Part shown: piece by piece, positions 23,390 through 38,664 of the stretch
How the letters are laid out: each line of letters opens with the position of its first letter
How positions within the stretch are numbered: position 1 is the first letter of the stretch
NCBI GenBank assembly: GCA_009602735.1
Contig: WELA01003881.1
Span: forward strand, 25,148-89,147
DNA length: 64,000 bases
From: Mesotaenium endlicherianum
Lineage: Eukaryota > Streptophyta > Zygnematophyceae > Zygnematales > Mesotaeniaceae
Direction of reading: 5' to 3'
Made by a program: the position numbers and the translations under genes
Notes under the pieces: generated by a model
Seen by the model: the letters and a program-made list of their open reading frames with translations, nothing else
Told to the model about the DNA's origin: nothing
Databases searched by the model: none

Positions 23390-26300
23390 GCGGGATGGTG
23401 AGCTTGCAGGAGCTGTGCTTCCAGCAGGAGGGCGCCGGAGTGCAGGCTTGCGGCGCGCGTGCTGCACCCCACGCCCACCCAGATGATGCACACATTGCGC
23501 TCTCTCTCAGATAACACTCTCTCGACCGATGCCATGCTGCCATGCGGCTGCAAGGGGAGACAGCTAAGCAGAGAGGGACGAACACCTGTCACGTGGTGCA
23601 GCAGCAGCAGCAGCAGCACACTCAAGAAGTGGACCCACATGCACCCTGACAAGCACACAAGAACACAAGCACACACCTACGCACACACAGCGAGCGCGTG
23701 CGCGCGTATGAGCAAGCACCAGGTGGAGGCGACAAGCTTGGGGTCCAGGTGTAGGAGGGCGGGGGAGCAGTCCTGCAGCGCCACGTCCACCAGGCTGCCC
23801 ACAAACTGGCTGCTGTCGCCCCGCGTCTTCTTAAAGGCCCCCTGCAGCGCCACCCTCAGGGACGCCCTCACGTTCTCACGCTTCCCTTCTCCATTAATGC
23901 CTCCCGCACCTCCTGCTTCTCCTGCTCCACCTCGATCTCCCGCTCGTCCTATGGCCGGACGCGCGTCGGGCGATGAGAATGCAACGGCGCACACCACAGC
24001 CGTGAGCAGCAGGGCGCCAAAGCGCGCGTCCTGCCGCCCCACCTCCGCCAGCGGGCCCAGGAGTGCGCGGCACTCAATCTCGATGTCCGGATAGTCGCCT
24101 GCACCCACTCAGCGTCAACAGTTAGGCACGCCAAATGGCACCGTTAGACTATGGCAGGCGGGCCACCAGCCACCAGGCATGCAGGGGGGGAAGGGGGGCA
24201 AGGGGTGGAGGGGGATGCTTAGGGTCGAGGGGGTAGGGCTGGCGGAGGCACCGGAGCGGTAGGAGCGCATCACGCTCACGGCGCCGGCCCTCTGGGCGGC
24301 CTGCTGAACCGCCTGGGCCTCCCGCCGCCGCCGCGCATTCAGCACGTTTCGGACAACGCCTGCTCCTCCTCCCATCGCAATGCGCCTCCACGGCAGATTC
24401 GCCTCGGCTCCGCGCTCACCAGGCGTCCCCCCCCCCTGCTGCTGCGGCTGCTGCAGGCCTAACACCTGGCTGTCCGTCCCGGCTGCGCCCAGCGAGGGCG
24501 AGGCAGCCAGCAGGGAGCTTCCCAGCAGCTCGCCAAAGCTCTGGGTCTGCTGCGAGCCGTATGCGTCGCCGCCGTCGTGCTGGTGCCATTGCGACTGCGG
24601 CTGCGACTGCGACAGCGGGAGCGTCAGAGATGGGGTCAGAGTCGCACGCACCATTCCCGCCCCGGGAGCGCCTCCGTCGTCCTCTGCAACAGAGCCGGGC
24701 CCCCCTTGCGAGCGCATGGGCTGAGAGTGGTGCTGCGAGTGGGCCTGGGAGTGCGTGAGAGAGAAGAGCGGCGTGGTGGGCAGGGAGGCAGCGGCGGACA
24801 TGGCGGCGGTGTTGATGCTGCGCTCCACAAACACACACTGCGCCAGGGGCGCGTCGAACAGGGGCCGTCGGTAGTCCACCGAATCCTCGCACAGCTGCGC
24901 ACGCCACGCCAGCACGCACACTGCTGAGATGCTGCTGGCAAGCAAGTCAGTCAAGAATGCCAAGCCCTGAGACCAGGTGCACCCGAGAGGATAAGCGGCA
25001 CAGTAGCAGCGAGCGTTACACGCTTTCCAAACCTTGAGGAGCAGCAGCGCGGCATTCTGGGGCCAGGAGTCCTCCGTCTGCGGCGTGTGCGCGTCTGCCA
25101 GCAAAGCCACCACGCGCGCGCCCGGCTCCCGCGGCAGCTGCGCGTGCCAGAGGCCCACGGCACGCTTGCGGATGGCGGGGGAGACGTCGTCCAGCCCCCT
25201 GAGCGCATGCAACCTCAGCTCGGCATTGCCCCGCAGCTCGCTCCTGCACCACACCGCCATTGCAACGGAGTACACGAGCCAGAAGTTGGCCACGCCCCCT
25301 CAGGTGCAGCATGCAGCATGGAGCATCAGAGCAGCCTCCTCTGCCCTCTGAAGGCGACTACGGAGCCAGTCACAACGGCAAGCAGCCAAAAGCATCTGGA
25401 AGCATGGGAGGGAGGTAGCTTGCACCCCCACTGCACAACTATAATGAAGTGCAAGCTCCTCTGCTGGAAGCGCAGGCTGCTTCTAAAAAGTGCAGGGTGC
25501 ACTGCCAGATGGCGCCGCCCTTCAGCGGCTCCCAGCTCCCACCGCATGTTGCTGGAGAGCTCTGGTCAAGGCAATGACAGGAGCACGCCACATGGCACGC
25601 ACTTGTTCTTTTCCTGCACGATGACAAGCACCTGACTCACAAGTGGTGCCACACGGCACGCACGCATGATTCTCAGTCGCAGCTCGTGAGCCCTCTCGTA
25701 CCGTGTCTCGTAGAGAGAGGCCACGAGCTTGTAGAACTCCCGCCGGCACTCTGCATTGGGGTGCGCGCCGAACGCGGAGCACAGCAGCGGCAGCAGCCGC
25801 GCCGCCACCTCGCCATCGCTCATGCCGCCCACCAGGCTGCCCAGCAGCTGCAGCACCTTCAGCTGCGCCTGCTCGTCTCGTTGCCGCACCAGCCGCGGCA
25901 GATCCGGCGCGATGGTGCGGAACAGGTCCGGCACCAGGCCCGCCCCGCCGCGCAGCAGCACGTCCAGCGCCACGGCCTTGAGCGTGCCGTGCACGTGCGG
26001 CAGCAGGTCCGCTACGAGGCCACTCAGCCGCTCGCGCGCCAGCAACGCAGGGAAGCGCAGCGTGAGCTTGTTGAGTGCGAACAGAAACGCATCGTACTCG
26101 CTGCGCCGGTACATCTCCACCAGCGCCCTCCTCAGAGGCTCCTCCAGCACCGCCCTCTCCACCGTAGCATCAGCCTCCGCCGCAGCAGTTCCAGCGCCGT
26201 CATTGTCCATAGAAGGAGGAGGAGGAGGGTGGCGGGCGCGGGCAGCTGCCAGCCTCTGGTGGAGGGCCATGCCGATGACCTCAGCCGCCGCGTCGCGGAT

Positions 26301-29300
26301 GCCCCTGGCGCGCTCCTTGAGGCACAGCAGCAGGCACGCATACAGCGCCTCCTCAGTAACGTCGTCGCCGGCAGGGTCGCACACGGGCAGCCCGCTCACA
26401 GCCATGGCGCCCAGCAGCTGCAGGCCCGTCCCGCGCTTGGCCATGCGCGCCTTCTCGTCGTCTTTCTCCTTCCCCGTCTCCTCCTTCGCCTTCAGGAGCC
26501 CCACCACGATGTTCCTGTCGAGCGCGACGGCGTCCCGCCACATGTCGAGGAAGAGGCGCACGATGGCGATGTTGGCGGAGAGCACGGGTCGCGACTGGTG
26601 CCAGGCCACGCGCATCAGGTGATTCACCAGCTGGCTGCACACGCCGCGCGCGTGCGGCGGGAGGGGCGCGCGCCACTGCAGGACGGTGACGCACACGTCG
26701 CGCAGCAGATAGTGGAAGCGCATTCCCCCCGAGCCCGCGGGGTTGTCAAGCAGCGCGCGCACGTACGGCTCCAGCCACGCGCCCGCATGCGCCGCAAACA
26801 CCTCCTGGGCCCGCGTCACCACCTGCCAGCCAGAGGCCATGCTAGTTCTCGCTTAGCTTGCAGGCACAGCAAGTGCAGGCATACCACACGAGGCACGAAC
26901 AACAGCAGGGTGACAGAGGGAGAGAGAGTGGAAAAGAGAGGGAGAGCGCAAAGGAAAGAGAGAGCAAGGGCACGCGCAAGGGCGAGGGAGAGAACCTTGA
27001 CCAGGAAGAGGCGCACGTTAATCGGCGACTCTTTGGCCGCCAGGGACCTGCGCAGCGCCTCCATCCACTCGGGCATGCCCTTCTTGCTACTGCCGCTGCT
27101 GCTGCTGCTTCCGCCGCCACTTGGCGGCGCCGGATGAGCGTGGAGGAAGCGCAGCAGTCTGAGCAGCGTGGGCATGCACAGATGCCTGTCCCAGTCATCG
27201 TCGTCTCTACCCCCCTCCTTGTCACCTCCCTTGCCCACTCCCACTCCACCCGGCCCTCCCTCTGCTCCTGCCCCTCCTCCAGCATCCCCATCTTCACTTG
27301 CTGCTGCAGCACCCATGCCAGCGGCAAAAGTGCTGTCCACGCCCAAAGACCCCCCCACAGGCAGAGAGGCAGACAGGGTGTTGCCGCCCAAGAAGGTGCC
27401 TCCTCCAACTCCACCCACAGCTGTAGCAGTAGCAGCAGCAGCAGCAGCAGGGGGCGGGCCGAGGAAGGAGCCGAAGGGGGCGCCCATGGCCAGGTACTGC
27501 GAGGACAGCGTGCCGCCCACCACGCCCGCACCAGCAGCAGAGCTGGAGGAGGCTTCCTTATTGCTGGCGCGCATGTCCCGCACCGCCAGCTGGCTGCTCT
27601 GCAGCCGCGTCTCCACTGAGCTCCCCCCACACCCCAGATAGCAATTGCTTTCTGTACGTCAGCCACATTCGCATAGTGCACTGCCAAGGTCCTTCTTGCT
27701 GCTGAGCATGAGGAGAAGCGAAAGCTAGGGCGTGAAAGGAGGAAGGGATGGAGGGAGCGAGAGGCCCAGCGCACGCACCCGGGAGGGAGTCGTGGGTCTT
27801 GGAGCAGTCCACGAGGTGCTGCCAGAGGGGCATGTCGCCGCGCTGGTCCTCGCTCAGCAGGTAGCGCGCAAACAGCTTGGCCTTGGCCACCGGGTCCTGC
27901 GTGCGCATCAGCACGGCCGCCAGCGCGTTGTACGCGGCGCACTGCATCTCCCGCCACCACCCAGCCTGGCCATGCGGGGGCGGGTGGGGGGAGTGCAGGG
28001 CGCGGGAGTCCTCGCGCGCCCACTTGAGAATGTCCTTGTTGGGCAGCGTGGCGCTGATCCGCTCCCTGATGCCCGCCTCGCCCGCCTGCCCTCGCCCCCA
28101 ATCAGTCGCCGCCCGGCTCCGGCCAGCTAGCTGGTCAGCACATCTGTTCCCCCCCCTGCCCCCGCTCCTTGAAGCTCCTCTTGAGGAAACGAGCACGGCA
28201 AGCCATGAAAGTCCACTCCAGAGTGAGAGTAAGAAGAGCAAGAGCAAGGGAGCAGAAGGAAGTGGAAGGTTCCAGTGCAAGCCTCAGCATTCCCGGGTTG
28301 TGAACACGACAAGCCAGACCCACCATGGGTGGACAAGCAAGCAACGGCGAACAAGCACGCGTAGCTTAGCGAGGAGGAGGGAGAGGGACCTGGTCGTAGA
28401 GGCAGGCGAGCAGCTGGTAGGCACACGTGCGCCGCGTGACGCCCTCCTCCACCTCCTCACTGTCCCCCCCGTCCTGCCGCGACCGGGTGCTGAGGATGGC
28501 CACCAGCGCCGGCAGGTGCGCCGCAAACCACTCTACCAGCACCGAGTTGGGCAGCGTGGCCGCCCGGCAGAGGGGCACTGCCAGCTGGCGCACCACCTCC
28601 CTCTTCAGGCGCGGCCTCTGGTTGGCGTCCAGCAGCACGCGCATGCACAGGTCCAGCGCGTCCTGGGGGGCGTGCGCGTTGCTGCTGACAAACGCACGCA
28701 GCGCAAGGGCCAGCGCACGCGACCCCGCCTTGGTGGGCTGCAGCAGCAGCGGGAACACGGCCGCCTCCAGCAGGCCCAGGCAGCCGCTGCGCATGACGGC
28801 GCCCAGCACGCTCTCCAGCATGGCCAGGTACGCCCCGCGCTGCACGACCCCGCCCGCCTCCAAGTCCGCGTCCCGCACCAGCAGGTGCTGCGTCACCACG
28901 CCGCCTGCCGCCCGCAACAAGCGTGCGCAGGTGTCTCCCCCATTCGCGGTTCCATCCTTGTCCAGGTGGCATGCCGAGAGAAACGACGGCAGCAGCAGCA
29001 GCGCGTCCCTTTGTAGCGCGGCCCTCTCTTCCTCGCCTGTGCCTCCGGCGCCGCCCCCGCCCTTTGCCAGGCCTGTCGAGTGTGGGGGCGCGTGCTGCCC
29101 CTCCAGAAATGCGACGTAGTAATCAATGATGAATCGCGAGTGGTGCTGCTGTGGCCCATGCCCGTCTTCGCCTGCGGGGCCAGGTGTCAGCACCGTGTTG
29201 CGCGCGAAGTCAAGGAGAAACAGCTTCTGCAGGAGCTGCAGGAACGCCAGCTTGTCGCTCAGCCTGCTGCTCTGTGCGCACCACCCCTCCAGCTCCTGGA

Positions 29301-32300
29301 GGTGCCCCAGGCACTGCTGCAGAACCACGCTGTGCGTGAGGAGCTTGCCAGCCCCGCCAGCAACGCAGCAGTCGTCCAGCAGCGCAAACAGGAGGAGCTT
29401 GGCCGTGCGCTGGCGGGCAGAGGTTGCGCGCATGAGGAGAGGCACGGCCTGCGCACACTCAAACTTGCAGTGGCGCAGGATCACCGGCGAGTACTGCTGC
29501 AGCAGCAGCAGCACCCGAGCCCCCCCTTCCTCCCCCTCCTCCTCCTCCTGCCTCTCGTCTCCCCCCCCCTCGTTCTCCTCCAGGTTCTTCTGGCTCGTAA
29601 AGCCTAAGGCTCCTCTTTCTCCTCCTCCTCCTGCAGGGGTAGCCTCCTCCAACTTCCGCTTTCGCCCGCGCGCATCCCGTCCCCCCGTCCCTCCCCCTCC
29701 CTCTCCCTCTCCGCTGTCCGAGAGGGCAAGATGGAGCAGACGGGGCACGGGGAGGCCGAGGGAGGTGGCGAGCGCCAGCACAGCCGCACCCAGCTGCAGC
29801 ACTGAGGGGGGGCAGCTAGACGGCAATGCAAACACTCTCTGCGCCAGCTGGCCGGCCATCTCCTGCGCCCTCTCTTTGCTGCCCAGCATGGGCACCAGCA
29901 CACCAGCCGTGTGCAGCAGCTGGTAGCCGCGCACCAGGCTCGCGACTTCTTGAGACGACACGTGGCGGGCTGCGGCGGGGATGGGGGCAGCGGCAGCGAA
30001 GGTGGCCTCCCCTCCAAGAGCAGCTCCTGCAAGTGCTGCCGCCACGTTGTACACGGGCCCTCCGGTGGCGAGCTTGTCCGCCAGGTGGCGCACGATGGCA
30101 TCTCTGAAGGCTGGGCTGCTCTCGGCACGCGCGTGCATCACCTGCATGGCTGCCTCCCCCAGGCCCTGCAGGCCAGCGTCTCTCTTGCTGTCGCTGTCAG
30201 TGTTGGCGTCGGTGCCAGCGCCCGGGAGGACCCCCAGCCCCAGCCCTGGCCCCAGCTCCAGGCCCAGCAGCTTGTGGGGCCGCAGCACACACGCACTCAG
30301 GAGGTGCAGGAAGCAGGCATCCTCTGTCAGCGGCTGCAGCACCGCCGCCTCCCACGCTTGGAGAGCGGGGGGCACAGGCGCGGCCATGCCGCTGTGTGAC
30401 TTGGCGGCTGAGAATTCGCCAACTGCCCGCATCCTCGGGCTTGGTGTGCCGGAACGAGCAAGCAGCTTGCACAGGTGGAGGACGGCGAGGATGGCGGAAC
30501 AGGTGGCGGCCACAAGGACCATCTGCTCTGCCGGAGTGAGTGCCCACTTGGCCGCCGCCTCAGCAAGCCTGCCGCCCGCAACCTGCAGATGAGCGAGGGA
30601 GAAACTGAGTCAGTGTGAGTGGGCACTAGAGAATCGACTCAGAAGATTGGAACGGAGTGGCAGCAGCGCACCTGAGAGCATGCACAACAGTCATCAGAGG
30701 AAGAAGATCAGAGAATCTTCCATACGCGATAGAAGTGAGCTCCAGCCAGCCTGATGGATAATAAATCAAGCAGCTGGGCACAATGACAGCTGGCACTGAA
30801 GCATCCTCCTGGCACCAGGCAGCAGCTGGCGCTTCTACGAGCAGAAGACTGCACCACATCGCTGGAGCAGAGGAGCGGGAAGTTAGGGGGGAGGGGGAGA
30901 GATGAGGGGAGGGAGAGTGGCAGGGAGGAGGAGGGCGACTTGCAAGGAAGAGAGAAGGAGAGGCACGCACCACACGGAGGAAGTCCATGAGCTCCAGCCG
31001 CAGCTGCTGCTGCTGCCCCGCAGAGTCATCCAGGGTATGCGGGGGCTGCTGCAGCGGGAGGCTGCAGTCCAGGGCCCACTGGTGCCAGTGCGCGTCGCGC
31101 GCCACCTGCTTGAGGTACGCCAGCACCTGCGCATGCGCGTGCGCGTGCTGGGCAGCAGCAGGGGCAGCGGCGGCAGCAGCAGCAGCAGCAGCTGAAACAG
31201 CGTGGGGCGCTGCCTGCTGCAACTGGAAGGGCTGCAGAGTGTTGCTGCTGCTGCTGCGGCGCTTCTGCAGCCAGCTTCCGGGGGAGCCCTCTGCACACGC
31301 GCCAGCCGGCAGAAAGGGCATGCGTGTGTGAAGAGCTATCCACGCACGCACACACAGGCTTGCACGCGCACAGCCTGAAACCTTCACCCAGAAGTCCTTT
31401 CCCCTGGCAGCTGACCCTGTACCCCCTGTGAGCTGCAAGCCCCTCGCCTCATCAGCACCCCGCACACCAACTCGAGGATTCCACCTCACACCCCACGCTC
31501 CACACCCTAGCCCAGGCCAGGCCAGACGCAAGCAACCCTTGGGGGAGACAGCGCTGTGGACAATTTCTCAGAGCCTACACAGCGCATCCCAAACCAGTGT
31601 GCAGCCCAGACCCGGAAGCCCAACCCTGGCCAGGGAGGGAGGGAAAGGGGGAGGGGCAGACGTGTACCGGGAAGGCAGCGGCAGGTGGTGGCGAAGAGGG
31701 CCATGGCGCGCGCGCGGTAGCGGGGCTCCAGCGCGCCCGTCTGCTGGAAGGCCCACTCCGCCCACGCCTGCAACGACTCAAACACGGGCCTGTCCCGCCG
31801 AGCCTCCCGCAGGTCATGTCGCACACGCACCATCAGCCTGGACAGCACCTCTATGGCGCCACTCAGCTGCATCTCTGTGCCTGTGGGTGCCGCTCCAACC
31901 CCCCCCCCACCCCTCCCCCCAAACGAGAGAAGAGCACACATACATATTGCCACGAAATTTCGGCAGTGAGTAGATCGGAAGGGCAGTAGCAGAGCCGGAG
32001 TGCTCTGTGCCAGGTGTGAGTCACAGCTATGACCGTGCAGGCTACACTGGCAGGCCGAAAGCAGAGAGCGAGAGTGAAAGAGGCCGCACCAATGTGCGAG
32101 TCGTGCTCGAGGTCGCGGTCGACCAGGCGCAGGCCCTTCATGCAGAAGAAGAGCAGCGCCAGCACGTGCGTGGCCGCCTCGCTGGAGCTGGCGCGCAGCA
32201 CGGGGCAGATGCGCGCGGCAGCCATGGCTGCGCCCAGGCGCTGCAGCGCGCAGGGGTGGTCCAGCCGCCCGTGCAGCCGCCTCAGCACCGACGCCATGTT

Positions 32301-35300
32301 CGCGCACTTCACGCCCTGCCAGCCATAGAGTGACATACGGATGGACGGATACATTTGGGGAACGCAAAGGAAGAATGATGGTGCTGCCTGGCTTTGCCGT
32401 TGTCCTATCGTCTTCGTGTTCTCCAATCACAGATAAGGGCCAAAAAGTGACAGCATGCGTGCGCACATATTCTTCTTCATTCCCTTCTGTGACGGCTTGC
32501 CTCCTCTGAGAGCTAGTTACCTTGTGGGGGTCGGCGGGCGAGTGCTTGAGAGACCACGCCAGGAAGTCGGCCAGGCGTTGCGCGCACAGCTCCCTGCGCC
32601 CCCGTGCCCCACCCGTGCAAGTGTGGGACGCCAAGCCCACATCCGCAGTGCCGTCCTCTAGGCAACAGAATGTGCCTCTCTGCCTCCAGCTTGTTGGGCT
32701 TCCCCTCTCCCTCCCCCCCCCCCTTTCGCCCCGCTGCACGCCCCCCCTCTGCTCCCCCCATGCAGTGCGCTGCCTGCCGAGTAGCACAATCGTGCCACCG
32801 CTGTCTCCCTATGTGCAAATGCAAATGCAGGGGCTCCCAGAGCACAGACAAAGGTGGGGGGAGAGACCTGAGGGAGGCGCTGCAGTCGCTGGCGAGGCCG
32901 TCCAGGAGGGCGTCCAGCAGCGCCAGCGTGGCGGGGTTGTCGCGCTGCGTGTTGCTCGTGAACCAGTGCACCACCTGCGCCGACAGCTCCTCGTACAGCT
33001 GCCTGCTCACCTGCACGCCCCGCCCAGCAGGAGTTGAGTCGTCTGAAGTGCTCACTATTTGGTGACAGCCCTGCTCTGCCTTCCCTGCCACCTGAGAGTG
33101 AGGCAGAGGGCAGCAGAGAGAGTACCAGCCGTAGCAAGCAGCTGTGCTGCTGCTGCATGGCGGCAGCGGCAGGCGCCCATGCAGAGCAAGTGGCAGGTGT
33201 GCGTGTGTGCGTCGGGTGTATGCGTGTGTGTGTGAGAGAGGGGGGGGCACCAACCAGGTCAACGTCGGTGGCGAGGCGGAGGATGGCGGGGAAGAGCTTG
33301 CGGTAAACCTTTTCGTAATCCACCTGCGCGCGCCCACACCCCCTCTTCCACGTCTTACACGATGCTCTGTCCCCACTCTCACCCCCTCCTTCAAAGAAAG
33401 AAGCTCCTTCCAAGCTGCATGCACTGCCCTCCCCCCCTCCCTTCCAGTACCTCCTTCACGCTTCCTGACAAGGAAGACGCACCATAGCAGCCATGTGGCA
33501 GGAGGATGATGCACAGCTCATCCCCGGGGGCCATCATTTATGTACGCAAGATACGCTATCACAATCTGGGAGAGAGAGAGCCAGGGGGGGCCGCGCACAA
33601 AGTGGGAGTCGAGGCCGGGAGTGCGCGCGGGCCCCTTGGCGGAGCAGCCTACGAGGAAGACGCTCACGGCGTGCAGGGCTTCGCACGCCGCCACCTTGGT
33701 TTGCCGCAAGGGCGCAGCGTGAGCCAGCTCCACCAGCCTTGGCAGCAGCGCGTCTACACCCACCACCACGCCCAGAACGATTCACACACCCTCAGCCTCA
33801 GAGCCCGCCCGTAGCATCCCCCACAACAGACAAGCAGGCAGGCAGTCAGGCAGGTGAGAGCACAGGTGGGAAGTGAGCAAGCAAGCGAGCATACCCACCA
33901 AGCCAGATGGCGGGCTTCTCATCGCGGAACGGCAGCGTTAGCTTGACGCGCTGCGCGCTGTCCCACTTGTCTGCCGCTGAGCTGTTGCCATCTGGCCCCC
34001 TGAGCTCGCCATCTGGCACGAGCAGGTGAGCGTGGCCCCCCAGCTTCCCGAGGAAGCGCTGCACCCTGAGCTGCACCACCTCCAGGGGGCCCGCCTGCTC
34101 ACTCACGCACGAACCAACGCCCATATGAATGTGCAAGTTCCCCTGTCCACGCCACGCCACGCCCACGCCCAAGCCCATGCCAACGTGCACAGCGACACCC
34201 ACGCCCACGTCCACGCCAACTCGCACGCCCAAGCAAGCAGAATCCGCGGTAGCCCTCAGGTGATGAATGACATGATTCTGGTGTCCCACTGCCCACATAG
34301 AGCACGGCTAAAGTGTGCAGTGCTGGCATTGGACAGGCGCACGCGAGTGTACCCCCTCCACAACCGGCACCGGCATCCACACCAACACCAGAACCAGCAC
34401 CAGCACCAGTAGTATCGCCAGGACGTGAGGAAGGGAGGGAGGGAGAGGTTTGACCTGGGCGGCAAGCTCGCGCTCGGAGCGCATGCGGTCCAGCTGTCGG
34501 CGGCTGGCAGTGCGGGTGCTCGTGGCGCTATCGCCCGCTGGAGGCGCTGCTTGCTCCTCCTCTCTGAGCGCATTCACATCTGCCAGGTAGCCGCCCAGAC
34601 ACGGCACGAGGGCGGGCAGGTGCGGCAGCAGGTGCTGGGGGTGGTGCAGCTGCCAGCCCTCCAGAGCGTGCATGGCCACCTCCGCCAGCGGCACGTACGT
34701 GCACTGCCCTCCCTCACTCTGCTCCGTCAGGGAATGCCGTTGTGTTCCATGTACACTGTACAATATTACATGTATTATGTGTGTGGAGTGTGCATGTGCT
34801 CGTGTCGAATATACACGTATGGATGTATTGGATGTTGAGTGATGTTGTTGCACAAACCGACTTGTCAATTGACGTGCAATAGTTCATATAGAAGCAAAGA
34901 AATAGGAGTGGAGTGACACTCAGTCCATGAGAAAGCAGGGTGATCTGTTTGCCATACTTCTTAGGTCCAGTGACAATCAATCATGTGTGCTTGATTGCCG
35001 GACGCGACACAAATGCACGACGCTGCCAGTACCAAGTGCTTCCAGCTCGGCATTCAGACGCACCCACATCCAGCAAGCAGAGCCACAGCCCGAGCATCAC
35101 CGAGTAAGGCAAGGGACCGCCAGAGAAGGATGGCGAAGGGAGCAAGGGACCAGGAGAATGGAGAAGGGCGGGCAAGAGAAAGGGAGTGAGGAGGAGGAGG
35201 ATATCTGAGGCCGAGCTGCAGAGCGTGGCGGGTGGGGCCCACGCGCGCGCCCACGTCCAGCAGGCTGGTGGGCGCCGCCAGGCACAGGCGCAGGCACGCG

Positions 35301-36485
35301 GTCAGCAGCTCCTGCTTGTAGCGGCGGCTGCGCTCCAGCACCTCGCGGAGATACTTGCGCAGCAGCCCCCCGCATAGCCGCCGCTCCTCTTCCTCCTCCT
35401 CCTCCAAAGCTGTTGTGCCACTGTTTGCACCTGCCACCTGGTGCAGTTCCGGTGCCCACCCCATGCACAGCAGATGTCGACCACGTTGCTATCAGCTGTT
35501 ACAGGTTCATCTCCAGTGGGAATACACCCCACACCTGAATGAGGAACCTCTACTAACTGTGTCCTAAGCTCGAAGCTTGACCGTCATACCCTACACCCGA
35601 AGCCTAGTCCCTCATTGACAGCACACACGTGCGCTACGCAAGCGCAACATATAGGTGCTCCTGCAGTAGTAGTCTGCCAAACACACTTGCACCTCCACAT
35701 TTCCCCATGTCCTCCCCCCCTCCCCCCCCCACTCCCCCAAATGCCCCTCCCTTTCCTCCCGGGGGCGGGGGGGATGGGGGGTGTGCATTTTCAAGGAGTC
35801 AGGCCGCACCTGGTGAAGGGCCAGCTGGCGAGGGCCACCGCCAACGGCAGGTGGAGCAGGAGTGGTGGAGAAGTAGGCGCGGTCGTCAGCGAGGGCGATG
35901 GCGGCGGCCAGCAGCTTGTAGAAGCCGGACAGCAGCGCGTAGCGGCAGGAGAGCGCCACCACGTCGCGCGCCCACGGGAACACCCACTTCACAAACATGC
36001 CCTTCTGGCCCCACCTGCAGCAGCCCACGCACGCACCCCCGTGCTCAGCGAGTGAGCGGGCTCTCGATAGGGGTTGGGTCGGGTTGGGTCGGGTTTGCTC
36101 ATGCTGTGCTGTTGAGCAGTACATGGAGGAGCCGCAAGACATCCCTCAAAACTAGGGGAAAGGGGTGGAAAGGGTGTGCGCCATATCCATCACACCATGA
36201 GTAAAAGCATCCACTATCCTCCCATGCCCTTGCAGCGCTGTGCTCTCTTAACGGCACTGCGGGGTGGTGGCACTGCGACAGCAGCAGCAGGCAGCATGGG
36301 ATGTGTCATATGCCAGCTCTGGAGCGGACAAGATAGGTGAGGGCCCACACTTGGATGGCCATGGGTCGATATGGACATGTAGCAAGGCAGAGCAGGAGCA
36401 GGAGCAGGATTGGGAGCCGAGGAGCGCACGAAGGCACTGCCACCCCGTCACAGCAGCTGAAAGCTGGGCCTAGCGTGGGGAGAGC

Positions 36486-36518
<33 letters not shown>

Positions 36519-38584
36519 CTCTGGAAGTAGCGGCAGGAGGAGAGTGGGAGTGCCACCTGTGGAGGAACTCCTGGGCAAACTCCACCTGCCACCCGGCCGG
36601 CCAGCATGAATGAGTTGAGGAGCGCAGCACTGCACTGTACCGCACGGGTTGCGCCCTCCCCCGTCACCGGCCAGCCACGCAGCCAGCCACCCAGCCGGCT
36701 AGAGCTTGCGGACAAAAGAGAGACTTGTGAGACTCAGGGTTCGCTCTCACTAGTCACCAAGTGCAGCGCCACCCTGTCTCCAAGGAGGAGCACCGGAAGT
36801 GGGAGTAGGTGTGACGAAGTGACACGCATGCACACCACACACACACGTACTGGGGGAAGGGGAGAGAGAGGGAGAGGTGGGACAGACAAGGTTGAGGAAG
36901 CGCAGCATGTCCTGAGGGTCCTCCGCCTGCTGTTCCTCTTCCTCCTCCTCCTCCTCCGTGCCGCCCCTGGCGCTCTCCTCCTCCTCGCCCACATCTGCAT
37001 CTGCACCCATACACGCTCACAGCGCCTGGCAGCAACAGATCAGCCATCGCAAAAAAAAGCTAGCAGAGGCACCCCTTCACGCCTGCCAGCTGTGCTTCAG
37101 TAACCTGCATTGCATGCAGTCGTTGGGTGGCAGCTGTGCGCGTGAATGGCCAGCTGCTGCTACTTCTGCTGGCAGAAAGAGCGCCCAAGTGGTGTAAATC
37201 TTCCGTCTTATAGCAGTGGGCAAGAAGCTGGCCACCATATGATAAGCTACGCAGACATCGGCTGCCTCGTCATACCGTAAATCTCCACGCCAGCAGGAGG
37301 CAACAAGAGCGATAGCAGCTGCAGCATGAGAAGCCATGACCAGCAAGTGAAGAGAGGAAGGGACCTGCCGGTAGGGGAGGAGGAGGAGGGGGGTGGGCCG
37401 CCCCAAGATTGCTGGGCGGAGGGGCTTCCTCCTCCTCCTCCTGCTGCTGCTGCTGCTGCTGGAGTCTGCTGCTGGGGTGGTGGTAGCGCACATTGAGGCC
37501 CTTGAGGCGGCCCAGCACGGCGCCCACCACCGCGTCGAACACCACCTCCGCCATTTCCATCTTCTTCTTCTCCTCCGCTGCCGTCGTTTTTGTGGTTGTC
37601 CCGTGCCCCTCCTCGGCCCTGCTGCTGCAGCGGCCGCCATCCCTTTCGCCGTCGCTGTCGACGTCCATCGGGCTACCCCCTGCTTCCCCACCTTCCTGTG
37701 CTCCTCCTCCTCCTCCTGCGTTCCCCACTCCTCTGCTCCCTGCTCCGTCGCCTCCAGGGTCATACTGGAGGGTGTTGCGCCAGAGCTCCTCGTAGTGGGG
37801 CCACAGCGCCTCGGGGACATCATCTGCAGCGCCACCTGGCAGCACTTCTGCCGGGGCAATGGCCCGCTCCAGTGACGAGCGCACTGCCCTCACAGATAAG
37901 AGACACACACTCACACAAATAAATGCCCCTCGCTGTGTGAATACACATCTGAACATAAATCTCTATAATCGCATGCCTCGCCAGCTGTATGAAGCAGCCA
38001 AGAGGTGGGTGGGCCTGTGTGCATGGGGGGGAGGCTGGGGGCGCAGGGAGAGGCGGAAGCAAGCAAGCAAGCCAGCGAGGGGGTGAGAGAGCCCACCAGC
38101 GGTGTCAACAAAGAGCGAGAAGGCAGGGCCCTTGGAGAAGAGTGCGTGCAGCAGGCTGCGGAGCGCGCGGTACACGGCGCCCTTCTGCTTCGGCCACAGC
38201 TCTGGAAACAGCACCAAGATGTGCTCCGCCACCTGGCACCGCACGGGTGGTCCTCCCAGATACGCCCCACACACGCCCCCACGTCTCTCACTCTGGCGTA
38301 AGAAATTTGAACTCCTCAGAAATTCTTACTCCTGTACGAGTGCTGGGCGACCATGAGGTCCTATCACCCGGCAGCAGATAGGTTGGCAACCTTGTGAGAG
38401 CACTGAGTGAGGGGGAGCGTTGTAGATATGTGGGGGGGCAATTGTAATGGCATATGGGGGGAAAAGGCGCCAGATGGTGCTGGCGCCAGAAATAGAAGAA
38501 CCGATTCACCGTAAAAACTCAAACACCGGGTTATCAAGGCAAAATATTCCCAATATCAGTTGGCTTAACGCAAACCAATCACGG

Positions 38585-38664
<80 letters not shown>

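Noticed and set aside
25686-27137. 483-residue plus-strand frame opposite DNA-PKcs
   Set aside because: Its sequence is a low-complexity Arg/His/Ala/Gln mixture expected opposite GC-rich coding DNA, and the minus strand here matches DNA-PKcs HEAT blocks closely. Other antisense frames in 17-40 kb (for example 27877-29016 and 22143-23003) were dropped for the same reason.
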